This document shows, piece by piece, positions 19,894-28,012 of a DNA stretch of 64,000 nt (its first letter is position 1; each line of letters starts with the position of its first letter). Both the position numbers and the translations under genes were made by a program. Source of the DNA: Gordonia hongkongensis (GTDB taxonomy: Bacteria; Actinomycetota; Actinomycetes; Mycobacteriales; Mycobacteriaceae); assembly GCF_023078355.1 (NCBI RefSeq), contig NZ_CP095552.1, forward strand, positions 2,294,001 to 2,358,000, written 5' to 3'. The notes under the pieces are model-generated. The model was not told where the DNA came from. It did no database searches and saw nothing but the letters and a program-made list of their open reading frames with translations.

Positions 19894-20171
19894 CCGACGT
19901 GACCGTGACCGAAGTGAGGGGGACCGGCGCTGGGAAGTCCGCCTCCGCCCCTGCCGGCTTCGCCACCGCGATCGCCATGGCCGAGGCCGCCGTGGATCGG
20001 AACCCGCTGTGGTGGAACCAGATCCGGATCAACGCCGACGACTCGCTGGATGCCGCGTTCTGCACGTCGAGCCTGCTCGGGGCGCTCCTGCAGTCCGCGG
20101 CCCACCGGCTCGGTGTCCCGGCTGCCGATGTGTGGGCCCACGTCCGCCGGACGGGTGAGTTGCCGCTCTAG
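19890..20171 (+). CDS. Small protein of unknown function coupled to the desaturase gene
   Basis: 93-residue protein not recognised as a known family. The GTG overlaps the desaturase stop as GTGA, so translation is likely coupled. The first 25 residues are Val/Thr/Gly/Ala-rich. The rest is compact, with NPLWWNQIRINADDSLDAAF, a single Cys, then LLGALLQSAAHRLGVPAADVW, predicted helical. There is no signal peptide or clear membrane segment. It may be a helper or partner of the desaturase; this is inferred from position alone. It ends 28 bp before cysG. Confidence 0.65.
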   Translation: MTDVTVTEVRGTGAGKSASAPAGFATAIAMAEAAVDRNPLWWNQIRINADDSLDAAFCTSSLLGALLQSAAHRLGVPAADVWAHVRRTGELPL

Positions 20172-20185
20172 ATCAGCTGTCCCGG

Positions 20186-20191
20186 TAAGGT
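20186..20191 (+). promoter_or_regulatory. Leaderless -10 element of cysG
   Basis: TAAGGT ends 8 nt before ATG 20200. Confidence 0.55.
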
Positions 20192-20199
20192 CAGCTCCC

Positions 20200-21504
20200 A
20201 TGTCCGAGCCTGCCTCCGCCGTGTCTAATGTCCCGGGGTCGAATGTATCGGGGTCGAATGTCCCAGGACCCCCGAACGTCCCCGGGCCCGATGCTTTCCC
20301 CTCCGGCGAGGGGCACTACCTGGTCGGCCTCGACCTCCGCGGACGCAAGGTCGTCGTGGTGGGCGGCGGGTCGGTGGCGCAGCGGCGGCTGCCCAATCTG
20401 GTCGCTGCGGGTGCCCACGTGCACGTCATCGCGCTCGATCCCACCCCGGCCGTCGAATCCTTCACCGGCATCACCGTCACCCAGCGCCGCTACGCCGACG
20501 GTGATCTGGAGGGCGCCTGGTACGCGATGGCCTGCACCGACGATCCCGCCGTCAACGAGGCGGTGGTGGCCGAGGCCGAGCGCAGGCACACGTTCTGTGT
20601 CCGGGCCGACGACGCCCGCCACGGCACCGCCGTCACCCCGGCATCCGGCCGTCACCGCGACGTCCAGTTCGGCGTCCTCGCCGGCGGCGACCACAAACTG
20701 TCGGCCGCACTCCGCGCCGCGATGAGCCGTGCCCTCGCCGAGGGGTCGCTGAGTGTCGACGACGCCGCCCCGCACGCCGCCGGCGTGGCCCTCGTCGGTG
20801 GCGGTCCCGGCGACCCCGACCTGATCACCGTCCGCGGCCAACGGCTCCTCGCCGAGGCCGACGTGGTGGTGGCCGATCGGCTCGCGCCCCCCGAACTGCT
20901 CGCCGAACTCGGCCCGCAGGTCGAGGTGATCGACGCCGCCAAAGTGCCCTACGGCCGCGCGATGAAGCAGGAAGCCATCAACGACGTCCTCGTGGAGAAG
21001 GCCAAGGAGGGCAAGTTCGTGGTCCGCCTCAAGGGCGGCGACCCCTATGTCTACGGGCGGGGTTTCGAGGAACTGCAGGCCTGTGTGGCCGCCGGGGTCC
21101 CGGTCACCGTGGTGCCGGGGATCAGCAGCTCGATCGCCGCACCGGCATCGGCGGGCATCCCGGTGACGCACCGCGGCGTCACCCACGAGGTCGTGATCGC
21201 CTCGGGCCACGTGCCGCCCGGCCACCCCGACTCGCTGATCGACTGGTCGGCCATGGGCAAGCTGCGCGGCACCCTGGTCCTGATGATGGCGGTCGAACGC
21301 GTCGAGGTCTTCGCCGACGCCTTGCTCGAGGGCGGCCGGCGGCCCGACACCCCGGTCGCGATGATCGAGAACGGATCCCTGCCGACCCAGCGTCTGCTGC
21401 GTACCGATCTCGCCCACGCCGGCGAGGTCGCGGAGGCCGAGGGGCTGCGTCCGCCCGCGATCGTCGTCATCGGCGACGTGGCCGCGTTCACCGAGGGCGC
21501 CTGA
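20200..21504 (+). CDS. cysG: Sirohaem synthase-type fusion: precorrin-2 dehydrogenase/uroporphyrinogen III C-methyltransferase
   Basis: 434-residue fusion of two tetrapyrrole enzymes. Residues about 40-190 form the NAD-binding CysG-B part (LRGRKVVVVGGGSVAQRRL), which oxidises precorrin-2 and may insert iron. Residues about 195-430 form the SAM-dependent methyltransferase: VALVGGGPGDPDLITVRG, KVPYGRAMKQ, RLKGGDPYVYGRG and VVPGISSSIAAPA. Products feed sirohaem (sulfite/nitrite reductases) and, via precorrin-2, cobalamin made by the nearby cob genes. The first 35 residues are a Ser/Asn/Val/Pro/Gly repeat tail absent from most homologues. Start set by the -10 hexamer. Confidence 0.93.
   Translation: MSEPASAVSNVPGSNVSGSNVPGPPNVPGPDAFPSGEGHYLVGLDLRGRKVVVVGGGSVAQRRLPNLVAAGAHVHVIALDPTPAVESFTGITVTQRRYADGDLEGAWYAMACTDDPAVNEAVVAEAERRHTFCVRADDARHGTAVTPASGRHRDVQFGVLAGGDHKLSAALRAAMSRALAEGSLSVDDAAPHAAGVALVGGGPGDPDLITVRGQRLLAEADVVVADRLAPPELLAELGPQVEVIDAAKVPYGRAMKQEAINDVLVEKAKEGKFVVRLKGGDPYVYGRGFEELQACVAAGVPVTVVPGISSSIAAPASAGIPVTHRGVTHEVVIASGHVPPGHPDSLIDWSAMGKLRGTLVLMMAVERVEVFADALLEGGRRPDTPVAMIENGSLPTQRLLRTDLAHAGEVAEAEGLRPPAIVVIGDVAAFTEGA
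20224..20268 (+). repeat. Three tandem 15-bp coding repeats at the start of cysG
   Basis: Units TCTAATGTCCCGGGG, TCGAATGTATCGGGG and TCGAATGTCCCAGGA, in frame, encoding SNVPG, SNVSG and SNVPG. A degraded fourth unit (PPNVPG) follows to about position 20286. Confidence 0.85.
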
Positions 21505-21559
21505 CCGGATCAACCCAAACCGGATCAACGCAGATTGGCATGTCCCGGCGGTCGGCCGG

Positions 21560-21565
21560 TACGGT
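21560..21565 (+). promoter_or_regulatory. Leaderless -10 element of the efpA-like gene
   Basis: TACGGT ends 8 nt before ATG 21574. Confidence 0.55.
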
Positions 21566-21573
21566 CGTTCTCT

Positions 21574-23151
21574 ATGTCGACTCCCGGAGCTGCGAACACC
21601 GGAACCGTGAACACTGGAACGGTGAACACAGGAGCGGGGAACAGCGAGCAGTTCCGTCCGGTCTTCGGACTGCCGATCCTGGTGCTGTCCGGGATGCAGT
21701 TGCTCGTCGTGCTCGACGGCACCGTGGCCGCGCTGGCGCTCCCGAGCATCCGCGACGCGCTCACGCTCTCGGAGTCCAGCGCCAATTGGGTCATCAGCAG
21801 CTACGTGCTGGCGTTCGGCGGTCTCATGCTCCTCGGCGGCCGACTCGGTGACACGTTCGGGCGCAAACGGATGTTCATCGTCGGCGTGGTCGCCTTCACC
21901 CTCACCTCGCTGCTGTGCGGACTGGCCTGGAACGAGGCGAGCCTCCTCGCCGGCCGGGCCCTGCAGGGCGCGTCGGCGGCGATCGCGGCGCCCACCGCCA
22001 TGGCGCTGGTCGCCACCACCTTCGCGCCCGGCAAACCGCGCAGTCAGGCCTTCGCGGTCTACGCGGCCATGACCGGCGTGGGATCGGTGGCCGGGCTCAT
22101 CCTCGGCGGGGTGCTGACCGAGCTGTCGTGGCGCCTGGTCTTCCTCATCAACGTGCCGATCGGTCTGATCGTCGTCGTCGGGGCGATCGTTGCGCTGCGG
22201 GAATCCCAGGGTGAGCGGCTGCCCCTCGACGTGCCCGGCGCGGTCCTCGGCACCCTCGGTTGCACCCTGCTGGTGCTCGCGGTGAACGAGGGGCCCAACG
22301 GTTGGACGGCGCCGGTCGTGGTCGGCTCGTTCATCCTCGGCGCCCTCGCCCTGGCCGCGTTCATCGTGGTCGAACGGCGCGCCCGGAACCCACTGCTGCC
22401 GTTCTCCCTCTTCGACAACAGCTCCCGCGTCGCAGCCCTGCTCGCCATCCTGCTCGCCAGCATGATCATGATGTGCATGGCGGTGTTCATCTCGCTGTAC
22501 CTGCAGGGCATCCTGCAGTACTCGCCGATCCAGAGCGGGCTCGCGGTCGTGCCGTTCGCGTTCGGGCTGGGCATCGCCGCGGCGATCGCGTCGAAGCTGG
22601 CGCTGATGATCCAGCCGCGCTGGCTCGTCCTGGTCGGCGGCGCGGTGATCCTCGTCGGCTGCCTCTACGCATCGTCGATCGCGACCGACTCACCGGACTA
22701 CTTCCCGAGCATCTTCGTCCCCGTCGTCGTGATCGGCTTCGGCGTCGGTCTGGCAGTCATCCCGCTGACCCTGTCCGTGGTGGCCGGGGTGGGCACCACC
22801 GAGATCGGCCCCCTGACCGCGCTCGCGCAGGTCGCGCAGAACCTCGGCGGGGCCGTCGGCCTGGTTGCCGTCGGTGCGATGGTCACCTCGCGCGCGCTGT
22901 CGAAGGGCGGCACCACCGCGCCGGTCGAGACGATGAATCCCACCCAGCTCGCCGCGCAGGCCGAGGGTTACGGGCTGGCCTTCGCCGCCTGCGCGGGCAT
23001 CGCCGTCCTCGCCGCGATCGTCGTGCTGTTCATGCGGTTCACGCCCGAGCAGGTCGCCGAGGGACAGGCCGCCCAGGAAGCCGCCGACGCCGGGCTCGAC
23101 GCCGGGCTCGACGCCGAGCCGAACACCCCGGGGTCCGACACCCGGCGATGA
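21574..23151 (+). CDS. efpA: Major facilitator drug exporter, EfpA-like (DHA2 type)
   Basis: Inner-membrane proton-driven efflux protein of 525 residues with about fourteen membrane helices. MFS signatures are GGRLGDTFGRKRMF (motif A, loop 2-3) and, in TM5, GVGSVAGLILGGVLTE (motif C). The substrate is not readable; EfpA is linked to multidrug and lipid export. By gene order beside cysG and proS it matches Rv2846c. The N-terminus carries a pentapeptide repeat (see the repeat feature) and the C-terminus a short DAGLDAGLDAEP repeat. ATG 21574 has an upstream leaderless -10. It is coupled (ATGA) to the following flavin-fold gene. Confidence 0.9.
   Translation: MSTPGAANTGTVNTGTVNTGAGNSEQFRPVFGLPILVLSGMQLLVVLDGTVAALALPSIRDALTLSESSANWVISSYVLAFGGLMLLGGRLGDTFGRKRMFIVGVVAFTLTSLLCGLAWNEASLLAGRALQGASAAIAAPTAMALVATTFAPGKPRSQAFAVYAAMTGVGSVAGLILGGVLTELSWRLVFLINVPIGLIVVVGAIVALRESQGERLPLDVPGAVLGTLGCTLLVLAVNEGPNGWTAPVVVGSFILGALALAAFIVVERRARNPLLPFSLFDNSSRVAALLAILLASMIMMCMAVFISLYLQGILQYSPIQSGLAVVPFAFGLGIAAAIASKLALMIQPRWLVLVGGAVILVGCLYASSIATDSPDYFPSIFVPVVVIGFGVGLAVIPLTLSVVAGVGTTEIGPLTALAQVAQNLGGAVGLVAVGAMVTSRALSKGGTTAPVETMNPTQLAAQAEGYGLAFAACAGIAVLAAIVVLFMRFTPEQVAEGQAAQEAADAGLDAGLDAEPNTPGSDTRR
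21594..21638 (+). repeat. Three tandem 15-bp coding repeats at the start of the efpA-like gene
   Basis: Units GAACACCGGAACCGT, GAACACTGGAACGGT and GAACACAGGAGCGGG, in frame, encoding NTGTV, NTGTV and NTGAG, 7 codons after the start. Confidence 0.85.
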
Positions 23152-23720
23152 ATTCCGGCGGACGCACGGTCGGTCCCGGTATGGACGCCAAGAATCTCGC
23201 TGAGCTCTACGACATCGGCACACTCGACTGGCAGCCCGTCGCGGCCCGATTGACCGCCGGGGTGTCCCAGGCGCCGGGGACCGGTGGTCCCGACCGGCAC
23301 ACGTGGTGGATCGCCACGATCAACGCCGACGGCAGCCCGCACGTCACCGGAATCGGGGCGCTGTGGCATCGGGACGCGATCTGGCTGGAGACCGGTCCGT
23401 CGACCCGGAAGGCGCGCAACCTCGCCCGCGACCCGCGCTGCACCCTGTCGGTGGCACTCGACGAGGCCGACCTGGTGGTCGAGGGCGACGCGAACCTGGT
23501 CACCGAGCCCGCCGTCGTCGCCGAGATGGCGGAGCTGTGGGCGGGCGACGGGTGGCCGTGCCGCGTCGACGAGTCGGGTGCCGCGCTGACCGCCGACTTC
23601 AGTGCGCCGTCGGCCGGCCCGCCGCCCTGGTATGTCTACCGGGTGACGCCGCGACGGGCGACCGTCCTGCAGACCGTGGAGCCCGGTGGCGCAACCCTCT
23701 TCGACTTCGACGCGCAGTAG
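23148..23720 (+). CDS. Pyridoxamine 5'-phosphate oxidase-fold (split-barrel) flavin-binding protein
   Basis: 190-residue soluble protein of the FMN/F420-binding split-barrel superfamily. Recognisable segments are the first strands HTWWIATINADGSPHVTGIGALW, given here as WWIATINADGSPHVTG and GIGALW, and the phosphate-binding STRKARNLARDPRCTLSV. In mycobacteria such proteins often use F420; whether this one does is not visible. ATG 23148 overlaps the transporter stop (ATGA); ATG 23181 (MDAKNLAEL) is a second candidate start. It faces the convergent yaaA gene 22 bp away. Confidence 0.85.
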   Translation: MNSGGRTVGPGMDAKNLAELYDIGTLDWQPVAARLTAGVSQAPGTGGPDRHTWWIATINADGSPHVTGIGALWHRDAIWLETGPSTRKARNLARDPRCTLSVALDEADLVVEGDANLVTEPAVVAEMAELWAGDGWPCRVDESGAALTADFSAPSAGPPPWYVYRVTPRRATVLQTVEPGGATLFDFDAQ

Positions 23721-23742
23721 CGTCGCGGACCTCGGTGCCGGG

Positions 23743-24483
23743 TCAGTCGGTCAGTACGACGATGCGGTCCGGCGCTTCGATCTCGACCCGCTGCCCGGCG
23801 TCGGCGAGGACCGCGGCCACACCGTTCACGTCGCGTACGGAACGCCGCGTGCGGACCAGCTCGCGGGCCATCAGACCTTTGTAGTGCTTGTTGAAATGGC
23901 TGACCACCTTGCGTGAGCCGTCCGGTTGTTCGGTCATCACGGTCGCCGTCACCGCGCCGCGCACCGGACCGAGCTGGTGGTAGACGCCCGAGCGCAGGTC
24001 CACGACGAAGTCGTCGACCGCGTCCAGCGCGGGGGACAGGTCCGGTTTCCACAGCGCCGCCAGGGTCGGCATCCCGGGCAGTTTGGACCCGCCCGAGAGT
24101 CGATACGCGGGAATCGGATCCGGTGCCCGCACGACACCGAACAGCGCCGACCCGATCGCCAGCCGGTCGGCGGCCTTGGTCTTGCCTGCCCGAGTCAGCG
24201 ACCGGTGATCGAGGGCGTCGTAGAGGACGCCGGTGTAGCGCTCGAGAGCCGGCCGGGTGGGGGACAGCCACAGGTCGGCGTTGCGGTCGACCTCGTCGAG
24301 CTGGGTGGCGCCGAGCCCGAGCGCGGTACGACTGGCCTCGAGGTCGGCGGCCAGGGCGACGAGCGCGTCGGCGACCTGCTTGCGGACCGGGTTCAGCTCG
24401 GGGAAGGACAGCGTGTCGAGATCCAGGGGAGCGCCGCGCCCGCCGTCGGATTTTGTTTCGGAGGGAGGCAGGATGACGAGCAC
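23743..24483 (-). CDS. yaaA: YaaA-family peroxide-stress protein (DUF328)
   Basis: 246-residue cytosolic protein of the YaaA family, which in Escherichia coli lowers free iron and DNA damage during peroxide stress. Visible family features are the N-terminal LVILPPSETKS, then SGLYG-equivalent TGVLYDALD, and near the C-terminus VSHFNKHYKGLMARELV. GTG 24483 is preceded at 6 nt by the minus-strand hexamer TATGGT; the upstream in-frame extension would run into the divergent proS gene and is rejected. The two starts are only 28 bp apart. Confidence 0.88.
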   Translation of the reverse strand: MLVILPPSETKSDGGRGAPLDLDTLSFPELNPVRKQVADALVALAADLEASRTALGLGATQLDEVDRNADLWLSPTRPALERYTGVLYDALDHRSLTRAGKTKAADRLAIGSALFGVVRAPDPIPAYRLSGGSKLPGMPTLAALWKPDLSPALDAVDDFVVDLRSGVYHQLGPVRGAVTATVMTEQPDGSRKVVSHFNKHYKGLMARELVRTRRSVRDVNGVAAVLADAGQRVEIEAPDRIVVLTD

Positions 24484-24489
24484 CGCAAC

Positions 24490-24495
24490 ACCATA
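24490..24495 (-). promoter_or_regulatory. Leaderless -10 element of yaaA
   Basis: TATGGT on the minus strand, 6 nt before GTG 24483 and 2 bp from the opposing proS -10. Confidence 0.6.
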
Positions 24496-24497
24496 AC

Positions 24498-24503
24498 TAA
24501 GCT
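24498..24503 (+). promoter_or_regulatory. Leaderless -10 element of proS
   Basis: TAAGCT ends 8 nt before GTG 24512. Its -35 region must lie within the yaaA promoter and the start of yaaA. Confidence 0.6.
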
Positions 24504-24511
24504 GGTTGGTC

Positions 24512-26254
24512 GTGATCACACGCATGTCGACCCTGTTCCTGCGGACCCTGCGCGACGACCCCGCCGACGCGGAGGTCCCCAGCCACAAGCTGCTGGTCAG
24601 AGCCGGCTACATCCGCCGAGTCGCGCCCGGTGTGTACTCGTGGCTGCCGCTCGGTCTACGCGTGCTGAAGGCGATCGAGAACGTCGTCCGCGAGGAGATG
24701 AACGCCATCGGCGGCCAGGAGATCCTGCTGCCCGCCCTGCTGCCCCGCGAGCCCTACGACACCACCAACCGCTGGACCGAATACGGCGACTCGCTCTTCC
24801 GCCTCAAGGACCGCAAGGGTGCCGACATGCTCCTCGGCCCGACCCATGAGGAACTGTTCGCGACGCTGGTCAAGGGCGAGTACTCGTCGTACAAGGACAT
24901 GCCGGTCATCCTCTACCAGATCCAGACCAAATACCGCGACGAGGAACGGCCGCGCGCGGGCATCCTCCGCGGACGTGAGTTCGTGATGAAGGACGCCTAC
25001 TCCTTCGACCTCGACGACGACGGACTCAAGACCGCCTACAACGCGCACCGTGAGGCGTATCAGAAGATCTTCGAGCGGTTGCGGATCGAGTACGTCATCG
25101 TCGCCGCGACCTCCGGCGCGATGGGTGGCAGCGCCTCCGAGGAGTTCCTGGCAGAGTCGGCGGTCGGCGAGGACACGTTCGTGCGCTGCGTCGAATCCGG
25201 CTACGCCGCCAACGTCGAAGCGGTCATCACCCGCGCGCCCGACCCGCTGCCCTACGACGACCTGCCCGCGGCGGTCGTCCACGACACGCCCGGTACCCCG
25301 ACGATCGACAGCCTGGTCGACTGGGCGAACGCGACGCTCGACGGGCAGTACACCGGCGCCGACACCCTCAAGAACGTGCTCGTGAAACTCCGTGTGCCGG
25401 GCGGTGACTGGGAGATCACCGGCATCGGTGTTCCGGGCGATCGCGAGGTCGACTTCAAGCGTCTCGAGGCGTCCGTCGAACCCGCCGAGGTCGAATTGCT
25501 CACCGACGCCGACTTCGCCGCCAACCCGTTCCTGGTCAAGGGATACATCGGACCGAAGGCGCTGGCCGACAACGGCATCCGCTACCTCGTCGATCCGCGG
25601 GTGGTCGAGGGGACCTCCTGGATCACCGGCGCCGATGAGCCGGGCCGGCACTACGTCGGACTCGTCGCCGGCCGCGATTTCACGCCCGACGGGACGGTCG
25701 AGGCCGCCGAGATCCGCGACGGCGATCCGTCGCCGGACGGCGCCGGACCCCTGGTGAGCGCCAAGGGCATCGAGATCGGGCACATCTTCCAGCTCGGCCA
25801 GAAGTACACCGACGCCTTCGAGGTGGACGTCCTCGGCGAGAACGGCAAGCCGGTCCGCCTGACCCAGGGTTCCTACGGTGTCGGGGTGTCGCGCCTCGTC
25901 GCGGTCATCGCCGAACAGTCCCACGACGACAAGGGCCTGCGCTGGCCGAAGTCGGTGGCGCCGTTCGCGGTTCACCTCGTCATCGCCAACAAGGACGAGG
26001 CCGCCGTCGCCGGCGCCGAGCAGCTCGCCGCCGACCTCGACGCGGCCGGTCTCGAGGTGCTCCTGGACGACCGGAAGGCGTCGCCCGGAGTGAAGTTCAA
26101 GGACGCCGAACTCCTGGGGATGCCGACCGTCGTGGTCGTCGGCCGCGGATATGCCAACGGCGCCATCGAGATCCGCGACCGCTTCACCGGTGAGGCCACC
26201 GAGGTCGCGGTCGACACCGCGGTCGACGCGGTGGTGGCGGCCGCCCGCGGCTGA
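24512..26254 (+). CDS. proS: Prolyl-tRNA synthetase (bacterial type)
   Basis: Class II aminoacyl-tRNA synthetase charging tRNA-Pro; 580 residues, with the editing (INS/YbaK-like) domain at about 225-385. Motif 2 is [20 protein letters not shown], motif 3 is [14 protein letters not shown]. The C-terminal anticodon-binding domain includes [21 protein letters not shown] 24512 gives the N-terminus [20 protein letters not shown], which agrees with mycobacterial ProS; the TTG at 24506 and ATG at 24524 are less likely. Confidence 0.97.
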   Translation: MITRMSTLFLRTLRDDPADAEVPSHKLLVRAGYIRRVAPGVYSWLPLGLRVLKAIENVVREEMNAIGGQEILLPALLPREPYDTTNRWTEYGDSLFRLKDRKGADMLLGPTHEELFATLVKGEYSSYKDMPVILYQIQTKYRDEERPRAGILRGREFVMKDAYSFDLDDDGLKTAYNAHREAYQKIFERLRIEYVIVAATSGAMGGSASEEFLAESAVGEDTFVRCVESGYAANVEAVITRAPDPLPYDDLPAAVVHDTPGTPTIDSLVDWANATLDGQYTGADTLKNVLVKLRVPGGDWEITGIGVPGDREVDFKRLEASVEPAEVELLTDADFAANPFLVKGYIGPKALADNGIRYLVDPRVVEGTSWITGADEPGRHYVGLVAGRDFTPDGTVEAAEIRDGDPSPDGAGPLVSAKGIEIGHIFQLGQKYTDAFEVDVLGENGKPVRLTQGSYGVGVSRLVAVIAEQSHDDKGLRWPKSVAPFAVHLVIANKDEAAVAGAEQLAADLDAAGLEVLLDDRKASPGVKFKDAELLGMPTVVVVGRGYANGAIEIRDRFTGEATEVAVDTAVDAVVAAARG

Positions 26255-26260
26255 GCGGGT

Positions 26261-26746
26261 TCAGCCGCCTGCGGGGGACCCGGGGAACGCCACCGTGACC
26301 GGGCTCTCCTGCAGAGCCACCCGCCAGCGCGCGGCGCGCACCGCGCTCTCCGACAGCCCGTCGGCGCCGATCCGGCGTCCGGTCTCGTCGTCGGCCTGCT
26401 CCAGCAATGCGCGATAGGCGCTCGCACAGTCGATCTCGGCGCCGAGCGCGGCGCGGGCCGCCGTGGTCGGGTCGGTGACCTCGATCGGCAGCGTGTAGCC
26501 GGCGGCCGCCAGCGGCGGGGTGTTCCCCGCCGCCTCGATCGTCCGGTCGATCTCGTCGCGTCGGGCGCGATGGGCGTCGGCGTACTCGGCGACGGTGCGT
26601 CGACGGGAGGCGGCGACGAAGGCGGTGATGACGCCGTAGGTGAAGATCGCGGCGTTCTCGGTCTCGGCGGCGACGACCAGCGGGTCGTCGGGATCTGCTT
26701 GCGCTGCCGGTGAGTTCGTCGCCGGTGTGTTCACGGGGGACGTCAT
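26261..26746 (-). CDS. DUF4439 ferritin-like protein
   Basis: 161-residue protein predicted to be a four-helix bundle of the ferritin-like DUF4439 group. Helices with Glu/His-type positions are VVAAETENAAIFTYGVITAF, YADAHRARRDEIDR, and ALGAEIDCASAYRALLEQAD. It lacks a signal peptide. The start overlaps the stop of the exported neighbour (ATGA-type), so the two form an operon convergent with proS. Context matches Rv2844, of unknown function. Metal binding is possible but ligands are not certain. Confidence 0.72.
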   Translation of the reverse strand: MTSPVNTPATNSPAAQADPDDPLVVAAETENAAIFTYGVITAFVAASRRRTVAEYADAHRARRDEIDRTIEAAGNTPPLAAAGYTLPIEVTDPTTAARAALGAEIDCASAYRALLEQADDETGRRIGADGLSESAVRAARWRVALQESPVTVAFPGSPAGG

Positions 26747-27306
26747 GCCAGTTGCACCTCTCGCATCGAAGTGACGGCCGCGGCGACCGACCCGGTCAGC
26801 CCGGCTGCGTACCCGGCGGCGCCGAGCGCGACCCGGCGGGCCTGCCCGGCCGCGGCGTCGAGATCGGCGCGCAGTCGAGCGAGGGACGGCGCCGCCGGTG
26901 GGGCACCCGCCGGGGATGTCGAGGCGGTCGCCGAGGTGGCGGGACGGTCGAGTGTCGCCGCCACCTCCTGGTCGAGCCGGATGATCTCCTCGCGCAGTGC
27001 GCGAGCGTGCTGGGCGCGCTGATCGGCCACGACACCGAGTGCGGTGGCGTAGGCGGGCTCGACGGCGACCAGGGCGCGCGCGGTGCTCTCGTCCGCGGAC
27101 GCCGAGCGCACCAGGGGCACCAGGCTCTCGGCCAGCAGGGTCTCCGCGGAGGGCGACGAATCGCAACCGGTCAGTCCGACGCCGGCCGCCCCGGCACCGA
27201 CGACGACGGCGCCCGCGAGGAGTCCGCCGCGCAAGGCGGTGCGCCGGTCGATCGGGTGCCGCAGGGTCCGTCGCTCGATCGGGGGCATGCTCACCCGGGA
27301 CATCAT
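26743..27306 (-). CDS. Predicted Tat-exported lipoprotein with helical, ferritin-like domain
   Basis: 187-residue protein. The N-terminus has a twin-arginine-like DRRTALRGG, a hydrophobic stretch and the lipobox LTGC (Cys about residue 47), predicting Tat export and lipidation. The mature part is Ala-rich and helical, with ADQRAQHARALREEIIRLDQ. GGAGAA precedes ATG 27306 by about 10 nt; ATG 27303 is equivalent. It is the first gene of a pair with the cytosolic DUF4439 protein; context matches Rv2843. Function unknown. Confidence 0.72.
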   Translation of the reverse strand: MMSRVSMPPIERRTLRHPIDRRTALRGGLLAGAVVVGAGAAGVGLTGCDSSPSAETLLAESLVPLVRSASADESTARALVAVEPAYATALGVVADQRAQHARALREEIIRLDQEVAATLDRPATSATASTSPAGAPPAAPSLARLRADLDAAAGQARRVALGAAGYAAGLTGSVAAAVTSMREVQLA

Positions 27307-27402
27307 GCCAGCAGTTCTCCGCGCGATCGATCCACTAGGATGTTCGGAGCAACGTCGTGCGAGACCCGGCACGGCCCGACAACTGAAGACGAGGGGAGTG
27401 GC

Positions 27403-27999
27403 ATGCCGATCAGCCCGACGCAGGTGCGCGAACTCGTCGAAAAGCTCGTCGCCGAGCGGGGATTCGACCTCGAGGACATCACGGTGCGCAGCCGGGACGG
27501 CCAGGACGAACTGTCGATCGTGGTCGACCGCGACGGTGGCAGCGACCTCGACGTCCTCGCCGGACTGAGCACCGAGATCTCCGACCTCCTCGACGCCACA
27601 CCAGACTTCGCCGACCTCGCCTATGTGCTCGAGGTCACCTCGCGCGGCGTCGACAGCCCGCTGACCCTGCCCCGGCACTGGCGTCGCAACACCGGTCGGC
27701 GCGTCGTCGTGGAGGTCGACGGCGGACCCGGATCGCAGCCGCGCACCGTCGCCGGACGCATCGGCAGGCTGCTCGACGACCCGGCGCCGGCGGTCGAGGT
27801 GGTCGCGAACCACAAGGGGCGGATCGCGATGGAGACCGTCGACCTCGCCTCGGTGACCCAAGCCGTGGTGCAGGTGGATTTCTCTCAGCCGAGCGTCCGC
27901 GAGCTCGAACTGTGCGGCCTCGAACCCGACGAGATCGAAGCGCGCCGCGCCCCCGCCGCCGCGCGACAACTGAACACGACAAATGAACACGACAAGTGA
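27403..27999 (+). CDS. rimP: Ribosome maturation factor RimP
   Basis: 30S assembly factor, 198 residues, somewhat long for the family owing to a C-terminal tail after the SH3-like domain. Visible blocks are LVEKLVAERGFDLEDI, the DRDGGSDLDVLAGLS segment and EVTSRGVDSPLTLPRHWRR, all typical of RimP. GAGGGGAG lies 6 nt before ATG 27403. A possible -10, TAGGAT, lies at 27336-27341, within the short divergent region shared with the lipoprotein gene. First gene of the rimP-nusA-ylxR-infB run. Confidence 0.95.
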   Translation: MPISPTQVRELVEKLVAERGFDLEDITVRSRDGQDELSIVVDRDGGSDLDVLAGLSTEISDLLDATPDFADLAYVLEVTSRGVDSPLTLPRHWRRNTGRRVVVEVDGGPGSQPRTVAGRIGRLLDDPAPAVEVVANHKGRIAMETVDLASVTQAVVQVDFSQPSVRELELCGLEPDEIEARRAPAAARQLNTTNEHDK

Positions 28000-28012
28000 A
28001 TAGGAGACCGAC

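Noticed and set aside
20172..20199. Cobalamin riboswitch before cysG or the cob genes
   Set aside because: Gaps upstream of cobQ, cobO and cysG are too short and lack a B12-box-like element; several genes look leaderless.
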